DNA of 64,000 bases from Candidatus Eisenbacteria bacterium (GTDB taxonomy: Bacteria > Desulfobacterota > Binatia > DP-6). Positions 33,904 through 41,784 of the stretch are shown piece after piece. Location of the stretch: contig DATJZY010000057.1 of the NCBI GenBank assembly GCA_035577985.1, forward strand, positions 1 through 64,000, in the 5' to 3' direction. The position numbers and the translations under genes were made by a program. Numbering within the stretch: the first letter of the stretch is position 1; each line of letters starts with the position of its first letter. The notes under the pieces were generated by a model. That model was given only the letters and a program-made list of their open reading frames with translations. It was not told the DNA's origin and ran no database searches.

Positions 33904-35493
33904 ATGCAGATCTCGAAGATCGTGCTCGCGGCGATGCTGGCCGTGCTCGGGACCAGCGCCGCGCCGGCGCGCGCACAAGCGCCGGCGAAGAAGCCGAACA
34001 TCCTGGTCATCTGGGGCGACGACATCGGGATCTACAACCTGAGCGCCTACAACCTCGGCGTGATGGGCTACCGCACCCCGAACATCGACCGCATCGCCCA
34101 CGAGGGGGCGCTCTTCACCGACGCCTACGCCCAGCAGAGCTGCACGGCGGGCCGCTCCTCCTTCATCCTCGGCGAGCATCCGTTTCGCACGGGCCTGCTC
34201 ACGATCGGCATGCCGGGCTCGCCGCAGGGGATCCCCGACTGGGCGCCGACCATCGCGGACCTGCTGAAGGCGCAGGGCTACACCACCGGCCAGTTCGGCA
34301 AGAACCACCTCGGCGATCGCGACCAGCACCTTCCGACGGTGCACGGCTTCGACGAGTTCCTCGGCAATCTGTATCACCTGAACGCCGAGGAGGAGCCGGA
34401 GACCTACTACTACCCGAAGGATGCCGAATTCCGGAAGAAGTTCGGCCCGCGCGGCGTCCTGCACACGTGGTCCGACGGCAAGGGCGGGCAGAAGATCGAG
34501 GATACCGGCCCGCTCACACGGGCGCGGATGCCCACGATCGACCTGGAGATCTACGACGCCGAGCAGAAGTTCGTGGCGAGCGCGGCCAAGAGCGGCAAGC
34601 CCTTCTTCGTGTGGTTCAACACGACGCGCATGCACGTGTGGACGCATCTGAAGCCATCCGCGGAGGGTCGCACCGGCATCGGCCTCTATCCCGACGGCCT
34701 GGTCGAGCACGACGACATGGTCGGCGGAGTGTTGAAGCAGCTCGACGATCTGGGGATCGCCGACAACACGATCGTCGTCTACGGCACCGACAACGGCGCA
34801 GAGGTCGGGACGTGGCCCGACGGCGGCATGACGCCGTTCCGTGGCGAGAAGGGAACGACGTGGGAAGGCGGCTTCCGCGTGCCGATGTTCGTCCGCTGGC
34901 CGGGCGTGATCAAGCCCGGCACCGTCGTCAACGACATCTTCTCGCAGGAGGACTGGCTGCCGACGTTCCTGGCAGCCGCGGGCGAGCCCGACATCGTCGA
35001 GAAGGTCAAGAAGGGCTATCAGGCCAACGGCAAGACGTGGAAGGTCCACCTCGACGGCTACAACTTCCTGCCGTTCTTCCGGGGCGAGACGAAGAAGGGG
35101 CCTCGCGAGGAGATCTTCTACTTCGGGCAGGGCGGCGAGCTGAACGGCGTCCGCTGGAACGACTGGAAGGTCAACTTCGCCGTCATGCACGGCAACATTG
35201 CGGATGCCATACGTGACGTGCCCGCGTGGCCGCAGATCGTCAATCTGCGAGCCGACCCCCTCGAAAAGGCGGCGGAGGAGTCCCCGCTGTACTTCCGCTG
35301 GTACGGCGACAACATCTGGCTCTTCGTCCCGGTACAGCAGAAGCTCAAGACCTTCCTGCTGACGCTGCCGGAGTTTCCCTTCCAGCAGGGCAGCAGCCTG
35401 AACGCGGCGAACATCAACTACACGACGCTGCAGGCGATGCAGGCCATGAAGCGCCTGCAGGAGCTCGAAAGCCTTTCGCCGCCGAACAACTGA
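33904..35493 (+). CDS. Secreted arylsulfatase
   Basis: A 529-residue type I sulfatase exported by a signal peptide (1-26, ending ARAQA). Metal ligands Asp39-Asp40 lie in WGDDIG; the nucleophile motif is Cys80-T-A-G-Arg84 (QQSCTAGRSSF), the C-x-A-x-R variant that a formylglycine-generating enzyme must convert. GTDNGAEV and FRGEKGTTWEGGFRVPMFVR are further family motifs. It would hydrolyse sulfate esters in the periplasm or outside. GGAGGG lies 5 bases before the ATG at 33904. It sits inside the tRNA-flanked element, next to a truncated sulfatase relative. Confidence 0.92.
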   Translation: MQISKIVLAAMLAVLGTSAAPARAQAPAKKPNILVIWGDDIGIYNLSAYNLGVMGYRTPNIDRIAHEGALFTDAYAQQSCTAGRSSFILGEHPFRTGLLTIGMPGSPQGIPDWAPTIADLLKAQGYTTGQFGKNHLGDRDQHLPTVHGFDEFLGNLYHLNAEEEPETYYYPKDAEFRKKFGPRGVLHTWSDGKGGQKIEDTGPLTRARMPTIDLEIYDAEQKFVASAAKSGKPFFVWFNTTRMHVWTHLKPSAEGRTGIGLYPDGLVEHDDMVGGVLKQLDDLGIADNTIVVYGTDNGAEVGTWPDGGMTPFRGEKGTTWEGGFRVPMFVRWPGVIKPGTVVNDIFSQEDWLPTFLAAAGEPDIVEKVKKGYQANGKTWKVHLDGYNFLPFFRGETKKGPREEIFYFGQGGELNGVRWNDWKVNFAVMHGNIADAIRDVPAWPQIVNLRADPLEKAAEESPLYFRWYGDNIWLFVPVQQKLKTFLLTLPEFPFQQGSSLNAANINYTTLQAMQAMKRLQELESLSPPNN

Positions 35494-35597
35494 CCAGCAC
35501 ATGCCTCGCGTGTGCGATGGCTGGCGTGGAACCCGTACGCGACCAGCCCCTAGGCTCACCATGGGGTCTCTGAAAGTTCTCGATTGGGAGGTGTGTC

Positions 35598-36305
35598 ATG
35601 GGATCAGCCAGCGGTGCCGTACGATGCGTTCTCGGCCTCGTCCTGGTCACGGGCTGCGCGTCGACCAAGGTGACCGACCGCACGCGGTATGAGGGGACGG
35701 AGAAGCTCGCGCGACCCAACCGGATCATCGTCCACGACTTCACGGCGGATGCCACGGACGTGCCACGAGAATCCCCGTTCGCCGCCGACCTCGCCAGCGC
35801 CGGCACGCCTTCAGCGCAGCAGATCGCGCTCGGCGACAAGCTCGGCGCCCAGATCGCGAAGCAGCTCGTGGCGGACCTGCGCGCCATGGGGCTTCCGGCG
35901 GTGGAGGCCGCTGGCCAGCCGCTGCCGCGGGTCGACGACATCGTGCTGCGCGGATACTTCGTCACGCTCGCGCCGGGCAGCGCGACCAAACGGGTTCTGC
36001 TCGGGTTCGGCTCCGGGTCGGCCGAGCTCCAGACAGTGGTCGAAGGCTATCAGATGACGGCGCAGGGCCTGCGCTCACTCCGCAGCAGCGAAGTCAGATC
36101 GGCGGGGGGACAGCTGCCGGGTGTCGTCCTGCCGGCGGCGGTTCTCGCCGCCACCGCGAACCCGATCGGGCTCGCGGTCGGAGGCACCGCAAAGCTGGCC
36201 GGCGAGGCGAGCGGCTCGGCCACCATCGAGGGTGCCGCGAAGCGGACGGCGGACGAGATCGCAGTGCAGATCAAGACGGCCGCCCAGCGGCAGGGGTGGA
36301 TTTGA
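35598..36305 (+). CDS. DUF4410-like lipoprotein
   Basis: A 235-residue lipoprotein with lipobox VLVTGC (Cys20). The mature part has the layout of DUF4410 proteins: an early strand IIVHDFTADATDVP, a helix with QLVADLRAMGLPA, IVLRGYFVTLAPGSATKR and a Gly/Ala-rich C-terminus. Members are found in many proteobacterial envelopes; their role is not established. GGGAGG precedes the ATG by 6 bases. It lies 104 bases after the sulfatase, and repeat copy 3 starts 38 bases after its stop. Confidence 0.8.
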   Translation: MGSASGAVRCVLGLVLVTGCASTKVTDRTRYEGTEKLARPNRIIVHDFTADATDVPRESPFAADLASAGTPSAQQIALGDKLGAQIAKQLVADLRAMGLPAVEAAGQPLPRVDDIVLRGYFVTLAPGSATKRVLLGFGSGSAELQTVVEGYQMTAQGLRSLRSSEVRSAGGQLPGVVLPAAVLAATANPIGLAVGGTAKLAGEASGSATIEGAAKRTADEIAVQIKTAAQRQGWI

Positions 36306-36342
36306 GATTTGGCTTCCGGCTACGTCACGATGCGTATGCGAC

Positions 36343-36435
36343 CGCGCGAGCCGGGGGCTGAGGGGGAAGGGTAGGGGCGCAGCCTCCGATAGGAAGACTT
36401 ATGTCGCTGTTCCGAGGCTTATGGCGACTACGGCC
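36343..36435 (+). repeat. 93-bp repeat, copy 3
   Basis: Third direct copy, from cgcgcgagcc to tacggcc, differing from copy 2 at a handful of positions. It lies between the DUF4410 lipoprotein gene and the sulfatase-modifying-factor-like gene. No IS91 coding remnant touches this copy; the nearest, at 37884, is on the same strand. Confidence 0.75.
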
Positions 36436-36516
36436 CTGCCGAGCGCGGGATCGCATACATCGCGGTGGTCAGCGGACGACGACGTGTCGTACAAATCCCG
36501 CGAGGAGGATCGAGCC

Positions 36517-37458
36517 ATGCGACACATCATCGCGGCGTCCCTCGGCGCGTTGCTCGTCTACGGGGGCTCCCCGGCCGGGGCCGAGCTCTGTCAGCGGAGA
36601 TCCGGGGCGGTCTTCGTGCGAGCGAAGTGCAAAAGCAAGGAGCGGCCCCTCGACCTGGCGCAGCTCGGCGGCGCCGGCGCCAAGGGAGAGAAGGGCGACC
36701 CGGGAGCGCAGGGGCCGCCCGGGATCGGTCCGCTCGCCACCTGCCCCCCGGACGCCGTCCTGGCGGGGGCGGCGTGCATCGACAAGTACGAGGCGAGCGT
36801 GTGGCGGGTGCCCGGGGCGACGACCTCGAACGCCGTCCTGGTGGCGAAGATCCAGGGTGGCGAGGCGACGGCCGCCGACCTCGCCGCGGGCGGCGCGACC
36901 CGGCTCGGCAATGCCATCGGCGACTACGCGCCGTGCGCGGACAGCGGGCAGAACTGCACCAACGACATCTACGCGGCGAGCCTCCCCGGCGTGATGCCCT
37001 CGCGCTACATCACCTGGCTCCAGGCCCAGGCGGCGTGCAAGAACGCGCGCAAGCGGCTGCCGTCGAACGCGGAGTGGCAGGCGGCGGTGCTGGGGACGCC
37101 GGACCCGGGCCCGGACAACGGCACGACGGACTGCAACACGACGAGCGCGGTTGGGCCGAGCGCCACGGGGTCGCGCAGCGGCTGCGTGTCGGCGGACGGG
37201 GCCTTCGACATGGTGGGGAACCTCGCCGAGTGGGTGGCGGACTGGGTGCCGCGCTCGGTGCCGTGCGGGACCTGGAGCGCCGGCGTCAGCCCGACGGACA
37301 TCCAGTGCCTGGCGGGGGCGGCTACTACCGGCGAGCCCGGCGTGCTGGTGCGCGGCGGCAGCTACGGGAACGGGCCCTACGCCGGCCCCTTTGCGGTCTA
37401 TGGCAACTTCCACCCGTCCGGCTTGGAGGTCAACCTCGGCTTCCGTTGCGCCCGCTAG
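36517..37458 (+). CDS. Secreted protein: two-Cys module, collagen-like stub and FGE-sulfatase-like domain
   Basis: A 313-residue exported protein. After a signal peptide (ends SPAGA) comes a module ELCQRRSGAVFVRAKC-K-KERPLDL shared with several proteins in this window, then GEKGDPGAQGPPG and a C-terminal SUMF1/FGE-type domain (DKYEASVWRVPG, RYITWLQAQAACKNARKRLP, MVGNLAEWVADWV, NLGFRCAR). The CxxxxxYC-type active-site cysteine of true aerobic FGEs is absent; the matching place reads GSYGNGPYAGP. So it is unlikely to activate sulfatases and more likely binds ligands. GAGGAGG precedes the ATG. Its stop overlaps that of an IS630 fragment on the other strand. Confidence 0.82.
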   Translation: MRHIIAASLGALLVYGGSPAGAELCQRRSGAVFVRAKCKSKERPLDLAQLGGAGAKGEKGDPGAQGPPGIGPLATCPPDAVLAGAACIDKYEASVWRVPGATTSNAVLVAKIQGGEATAADLAAGGATRLGNAIGDYAPCADSGQNCTNDIYAASLPGVMPSRYITWLQAQAACKNARKRLPSNAEWQAAVLGTPDPGPDNGTTDCNTTSAVGPSATGSRSGCVSADGAFDMVGNLAEWVADWVPRSVPCGTWSAGVSPTDIQCLAGAATTGEPGVLVRGGSYGNGPYAGPFAVYGNFHPSGLEVNLGFRCAR

Positions 37459-37589
37459 TGCACCGCCGCCGAGATGCGCTCAATCATTCGACGGTGTGAA
37501 CGGATGATCGCGTGGGCGGGCTTCGTCCACGCGAACGGTGTCGGGTTGCGGTTCCACGCGCGCATGTAGGCGGCCAGATGCTCGGGACA
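37455..37589 (-). pseudogene. IS630-family transposase C-terminal fragment
   Basis: The last 43 codons of an IS630-type DDE transposase: EHLAAYMRAWNRNPTPFAWT, then KPAHAIIRSHRRMIERISAA and a stop. The N-terminal catalytic part is gone. Its TAG shares bases with the TAG of the plus-strand gene before it. Confidence 0.65.
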
Positions 37590-37596
37590 CCCGACG

Positions 37597-37791
37597 ATGA
37601 ACGTCGTGCTGTCGAACTGCCCGATGGGCGAGGAGGGACACAATGGGGAAGTCGTGGAGGTCGACGCCCAGGTCACGATCGGCGACAACGGCGGGGCCAT
37701 CTCCGCGGACGGCTTCACATACGCAGACAGCTGGACCGATAGTTCGAGCGGCAACACCCGACACGTCAGCTGGTCGTTCCAGGGGAGCTAG
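37597..37791 (+). CDS. Hypothetical short ORF
   Basis: 64 codons (MNVVLSNCPMGEEGHNGEVV..., ending TRHVSWSFQGS). The composition is polar and more protein-like than its surroundings, possibly the tail of a beta-rich protein cut by the neighbouring insertion fragments. There is no convincing ribosome site. It may be a remnant and not a gene. Confidence 0.25.
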   Translation: MNVVLSNCPMGEEGHNGEVVEVDAQVTIGDNGGAISADGFTYADSWTDSSSGNTRHVSWSFQGS

Positions 37792-37883
37792 CCGGTCGGA
37801 GCCCTTGGCTCGTCGACGTCGCCTGCCGGCTCCTGCGGCTTCTTCTCGGCCGGCAGCTCCGTGACCTTGCTGGTGGCCGGCGA

Positions 37884-38314
37884 ATGACGGGCCAGGCCGC
37901 GCACCTGGTCGACGTGGTGCTGCCGCGCGGTGCGCCAATGGGTGCTGAGCGTGCCGTACCGGCTGCGCTATCTCCTGGCGTTCGATCATCGGCTCTGCCG
38001 TGCCATCCTGCGCGTCTACGTCCGCGTCCTGTTGGGCTCCCATCGACGCCGGGCGCGACGCGCCGGCGTGCGGGACGGGCAGGGCGGGGTGGTGATCCGG
38101 CGCTTCGGCGGGGGCGTCAATCTACACGTGCACTTTCATACGCTCGTATTGGAGGGCGTCTTCGCGGCGGACGGCGAGGGTGTGCTGCGATTCCTGCCGC
38201 TCCAGGCGCCGACCGACGCGCAGGTGGCCCGGGTGCTCGCGACGATCCACGCCCGGGTGCGTCGCCTGCTGCGGCAGCGTGGTCTCGATCCCGAGGATCC
38301 GAGTGGCAGGGCCC
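37884..38314 (+). pseudogene. IS91-family transposase internal fragment, frameshifted
   Basis: Two frames together give the middle of an IS91 transposase: MTGQAAHLVDVVLPR (37884-37928), then VRQWVLSVPYRLRYLLAFDH, RRARRAGVRDGQGGVV and RFGGGVNLHVHFHTLVLEGV (from 37930). The HLHFHT-like HVHFHT is the metal-binding HUH motif. The zinc-finger N-terminus and the C-terminus are missing, and a frameshift sits near 37928. IS91 similarity stops around 38305, just before the att-like repeat. Confidence 0.75.
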
Positions 38315-38348
38315 TCGATCCAGCCCGCCGCCATCTTCTTTCGCTGGG
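38315..38348 (+). repeat. att-like direct repeat, right copy of tRNA-Met 3' end
   Basis: 34 bases matching 29960-29993 with one mismatch. It carries only the last 19 bases of the tRNA and its 3' flank, so it is not a tRNA gene. The two copies bound 8.36 kb. The IS91 remnant ends at its left border and the cupredoxin-like gene ends 74 bases to its right. Confidence 0.8.
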
Positions 38349-38421
38349 AATCGGTGGCGCGCGCGTCTACTGCGCCGCCGCTGCCGAGGTCGTGGAGCGC
38401 GACGCCGTTCCGTTCGCCGAC

Positions 38422-39348
38422 TCAAGGATCGACGATCACGAGTCCCTTGAGCGGGAAGCCCGCATCGCTTTCGTACGGAAACGTGCCGGCGTCCGGGAAC
38501 GTGTGCTCGTAGGTGCTGCCGGACAGGGAGAACGGGGCCCGATCGCAGCGCTCGTCGTTCGGCGAGCAGAAGGCCGCATCGCCGGTCGCGGGCGCATGGA
38601 CGACGCTGTACCCGCTTCCCGCCCAGAGCCATCGCACGGTGTCGCCGGCGCGGATGCGCACCGTCTCCGGGTCGAAGTGGATGCCGTCGGCGCCGACGAG
38701 GACGAGCGGCGACGACGAGAGGCCCGGCAGCGTCGTCGTCGTGGTGGAGGTGCTGCCGGGGCATTCGCCCGTGCGGGGCAGACAGCGGAGCACGATCCGG
38801 TCGCGATCGCGGGCAGGGACGGCGCCGCGCGCCGCCGTCGCGTCGAGGGAGACGGCGATCGTGCCCGCAGCCTTTCGGCCGCTCCGGTCGACGCGCACAC
38901 GGGCCGTCAGGCCGCTTGGAGTTCCGCACGACGTCCCCGACTTGTATGCCACCGGGAAGGACGTCAGCAGGAGCGATCGCTGGTTGCGGTCCGAGGTCTG
39001 ATGCCGGTCGGCCCCGACCGAACGCGCACGTCCGAAGAGGCGACGGAGCGGCACGGGCGTACAGGCCGAAAGGCTCGGATCCGGCCGGCTGACGCAGACG
39101 GCGATCGAGAACTCGCATGCGTCGTTGCCGCACCGCCGGTCGTCGTCGCACGCATCACCGTCGGTGCAGCTCACGACGCGGTTGCCGCTCACCCCTGCGT
39201 CCTCGAGCCCCCGAACGTGCAGCTCGACGTAGCAGTCGGACTCCGCCGATCCCCCACCCGCGACGAATCCGGCCCAGGCGAGCGAGGCGACGCCCGCCAT
39301 CGCGATCGTCGCGAGGGTCGCGACGTGGCCGAGCGGCCTTCGCTCCAT
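38422..39348 (-). CDS. Secreted protein with a cupredoxin-like C-terminal domain lacking copper ligands
   Basis: A 308-residue exported protein. The ATG at 39348 starts a signal peptide (MERRPLGHVATLATIAMAGV). A middle Cys-rich part (CTDGDACDDDRRCGNDACE) and a short TSTTTTTL linker precede a plastocyanin-like domain of about 90 residues (VRIRAGDTVRWLWAGSGYSVVHAP, STYEHTFPDAGTFPY). In copper proteins the last motif is C-x(2-4)-H-x(2-4)-M after GTFxYxC; here it reads GTFPYESDAGFPLKG, so Cys and His are missing. One possible His remains (SVVHAP). It probably keeps the fold without electron transfer. Confidence 0.75.
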   Translation of the reverse strand: MERRPLGHVATLATIAMAGVASLAWAGFVAGGGSAESDCYVELHVRGLEDAGVSGNRVVSCTDGDACDDDRRCGNDACEFSIAVCVSRPDPSLSACTPVPLRRLFGRARSVGADRHQTSDRNQRSLLLTSFPVAYKSGTSCGTPSGLTARVRVDRSGRKAAGTIAVSLDATAARGAVPARDRDRIVLRCLPRTGECPGSTSTTTTTLPGLSSSPLVLVGADGIHFDPETVRIRAGDTVRWLWAGSGYSVVHAPATGDAAFCSPNDERCDRAPFSLSGSTYEHTFPDAGTFPYESDAGFPLKGLVIVDP

Positions 39349-39584
39349 GCACGGGAGCCGGAGCAACCATCGTGCCGCGCGTGCGTCCGTCGAGAATGCC
39401 CGTCGGGCGGGACCCGGGCACGGATTCGACTCCGACGATCGGGTGGGTGTCACGCCCTTGAGTCGTAACGGAACGTCGCACGAAGACGGCATCGTGCACG
39501 CGGTAGAGGCGCCCAGCGGCACCGTCCGCGCCTTCCCGGCCGGCGAGCATGTGTGCTACGGAGCGCAGACCTCACGTGCGACTC

Positions 39585-40214
39585 ATGCGCCTGCTCACCC
39601 TCGTCGTGATCGCCCTCCTGGCCGTTCCCGCACGGCCGGTCGAGGCGGCGTTCTGCAAGAGCCGGAGCGGAGCCGTCTTCGTCCGCGACAGGTGCAAGCG
39701 GAAGGAGACATCCATCGACCTCGCCGCGAGCGCGGGGGCACCGAAAGGCGACGTCGGCGCGCAGGGACGGAGCCAGCCCCGGCTGCGCGCCGTCGACAGC
39801 GGCGGGCGCCGGCTGCCCGGGACCTTCGACGTGGCGGGGCGGTTCGTCTACCGCGACGGCGACCACGTCTTCGGCATCGTCGTCCACTCCGACGGCTTCT
39901 CGGGCGGCGGCTTCGGTTACAACGGGATGGGCTGCACGGAGGATCGCTTCGTCGCCGCGAGTGAGGAGCTCTACACCAGCGTTCCCGTCGAGCTCGGGAT
40001 CGCGTACTACGCGGGCGAGCCGATCGCGATGCGGACGTTCATGTCCTCGGCCTATCCGTCGACGCCGGCGGCGTGCACGGGAGTCGGCAAGACGTACGTC
40101 CCCGCCACCGGCTTCTGTTGTTCCGACGGACCGTCGTCGGTGCGTAGCGGTCCCGCGACCCCGGTCGATCTGAGCGGCTTCACCCCGCCCTTCCGCGTCG
40201 AGGTGGAAGAGTGA
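39585..40214 (+). CDS. Secreted two-Cys/collagen-stub protein, tandem paralogue 1
   Basis: A 209-residue exported protein: signal peptide (MRLLTLVVIALLAVPARPVE), then the module AFCKSRSGAVFVRDRCKRKE, a short GAPKGDVGAQG stretch and a domain of about 140 residues. That domain starts LRAVDSGGRRLPG, has IAYYAGEPIAMR, ends GFCCSDG...PVDLSGFTPPFRVEVEE, and recurs in the next two genes. The first in-frame start (39549) would precede the signal peptide without benefit. The three genes overlap by 4 bases each, so they form one operon. Function unknown; an extracellular adhesive or structural role is a guess. Confidence 0.78.
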   Translation: MRLLTLVVIALLAVPARPVEAAFCKSRSGAVFVRDRCKRKETSIDLAASAGAPKGDVGAQGRSQPRLRAVDSGGRRLPGTFDVAGRFVYRDGDHVFGIVVHSDGFSGGGFGYNGMGCTEDRFVAASEELYTSVPVELGIAYYAGEPIAMRTFMSSAYPSTPAACTGVGKTYVPATGFCCSDGPSSVRSGPATPVDLSGFTPPFRVEVEE

Positions 40215-40825
40215 CGCCGGTTCACGCCGCCGTCCTCGCCGTCCTGGTCGTCGCCTCGGGGGCCGACGCCGCACTCTGCCGCGGCAAGGGCGGCGCACTC
40301 TTCGTGCGCGAGGCCTGCAAGCGACGCGAGACCCCGGTGGTCGTCCCCAAGGGGGACCAGGGGCCGACCGGTCCATCCGGTCCGCGGGTGCGCGCCGTCG
40401 ACGCATCCGGGAAGGCGATCGGGTTCATCAATGCCAGCGGCCTCGTCGTCGTCCGGCAAGGGGACGTCGCCCTGGCCATGACGGCGACGACCGACGGCTT
40501 CGTGCCCACGGGCGGGCTCTTCTTCGAGACGACGGACTGCAGCGGCGCCGGATTCGTGCCCTTCCAGTACTCGACGCTCTACCAGCGGGCTCGCGTCGTC
40601 GGCCGCACCGCCTACTACACCGGTGAACCCCTGACCGATCACCTCCTCAAGTCAGTGCTGGCGATACAGACTCCGTCCGCCTGCACGACGGCTGGAGGAA
40701 CCTACAACGTCCTCCTCGACGCGTGCTGCGAGCCGCGGACTCCGTTCACGGAGGCGACGGGACCGGCCCTCTCGCTCGACCTCGACGCCTTCACAGCGCC
40801 GTTCCACGTGGAGATCGAGCGATGA
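40211..40825 (+). CDS. Secreted two-Cys/collagen-stub protein, tandem paralogue 2
   Basis: A 204-residue paralogue beginning at a GTG that overlaps the previous stop (GTGA). Signal peptide to GADA, then ALCRGKGGALFVREACKRRE, GDQGPTGPSGP and the shared C-terminal domain: VRAVDASGKAIGFINASG, AYYTGEPL, DACCEP and LDLDAFTAPFHVEIER. The conserved paired cysteine (CC) near the end and the YYxGEP motif are family marks. It is translationally coupled to both neighbours. Confidence 0.78.
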   Translation: MTPVHAAVLAVLVVASGADAALCRGKGGALFVREACKRRETPVVVPKGDQGPTGPSGPRVRAVDASGKAIGFINASGLVVVRQGDVALAMTATTDGFVPTGGLFFETTDCSGAGFVPFQYSTLYQRARVVGRTAYYTGEPLTDHLLKSVLAIQTPSACTTAGGTYNVLLDACCEPRTPFTEATGPALSLDLDAFTAPFHVEIER

Positions 40826-41466
40826 AGCGGCCGTGGAGCGCCGTGCTGTTCGTCGCGATCCTCGTCGCCGAGCCAGCCGCGGCCGACGTGCTCTGCCGCG
40901 CCCGCAACGGTCGCGTGATCGTCCGGACGAGCTGCAAGAAGCGCGAGGCGACGCTCGACTTCCCAAAGGGACCTCCGGGCGATGCCGGAGCCGCTACCGC
41001 GCCGCCGGTCCGGATCGTCGACGCCGCCGGCGTGCCCGTGGGCCTGTTCGCCGAGCCGGCCAACGAGGACGACACCCCGTCGGTCCTCTTCGAAGCCGGG
41101 GGTCAGGTCGTGACGTTCCTCATCATCGGCCCGGCGGGATTCGATCAGAACGGATTTCTCTACCATATGGTCCCACACTGCGCCGACGCGGGCCTCGTCT
41201 TTGTCTCCAGGCGCAACGCGCTCGTGCGGGAAGGGAACGTGGTCGGAACGACAGGCTACTATGCCGGCGACCCCGTCGAATCGAGGGTCCCCGCGTCGCG
41301 TGAGAAGACCAAGCCGGGGGCGGGCTGCGGTGCGGACGAGCCGCTCGCCAACGGGAACTGCTGCGAAGTGGCGATCACCCCCATCGCACTCGATCTCGGT
41401 CCGGCGATGACGGTCTTCGACATCCCCTCGCTCGGGCTGACGCTGCCGCTTCGCATCGAGCCCTGA
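40822..41466 (+). CDS. Secreted two-Cys/collagen-stub protein, tandem paralogue 3
   Basis: A 214-residue paralogue whose ATG overlaps the preceding TGA (ATGA). Signal peptide to EPAAA, module VLCRARNGRVIVRTSCKKRE, GPPGDAGA stub, then VRIVDAAGVPVGLF, GYYAGDPVESR, NGNCCEV and IPSLGLTLPLRIEP. It is the most divergent of the three. The operon ends here; about 320 bases without a recognised complete gene follow. Confidence 0.77.
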   Translation: MKRPWSAVLFVAILVAEPAAADVLCRARNGRVIVRTSCKKREATLDFPKGPPGDAGAATAPPVRIVDAAGVPVGLFAEPANEDDTPSVLFEAGGQVVTFLIIGPAGFDQNGFLYHMVPHCADAGLVFVSRRNALVREGNVVGTTGYYAGDPVESRVPASREKTKPGAGCGADEPLANGNCCEVAITPIALDLGPAMTVFDIPSLGLTLPLRIEP

Positions 41467-41784
41467 CGCGCGGCCCGTGCGCCGCCCGGAATACGCACGA
41501 CGGAGCGGCGGCTAGGCGATCACTTGTCGACCTTCCACTCATGCGTCGCCGGCGAGTCGTCCGTCCGCCCCTCGAACGTGGCGCGGACCGCGGACACGTG
41601 CGTGCCCTTGCCGCTGACGTTGGACCCGTAAGCGAACACCGCGCTGCTAGACCAGCCCGCCGCATCCACTGGCACTCGCTCTGGGACCACGACATCTACC
41701 CTTACCACGACCGTGGTTTGCTCGAGGCCCTTCGGACGGGCACCATTCTGCTCGCTGAGTCCGCCGCAAACGCAAGGAGGACGC
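41467..41784. other. Intergenic stretch with a possible minus-strand gene remnant
   Basis: No complete gene is seen. On the minus strand the frame ending at 41520 (AAGWSSSAVFAYGSNVSGKG, FEGRTDDSPATHEWKVDK) looks protein-like over about 48 codons and may be the tail of a lost gene; it has no start or ribosome site that I trust. The AAGGAGG site for the next gene is at the right end. Confidence 0.4.

Noticed and set aside
36517-37458. Functional formylglycine-generating enzyme partner for the sulfatase
   Set aside because: The active-site region lacks one of the two required cysteines and the protein has a two-Cys/collagen-like head shared with non-enzymatic neighbours.
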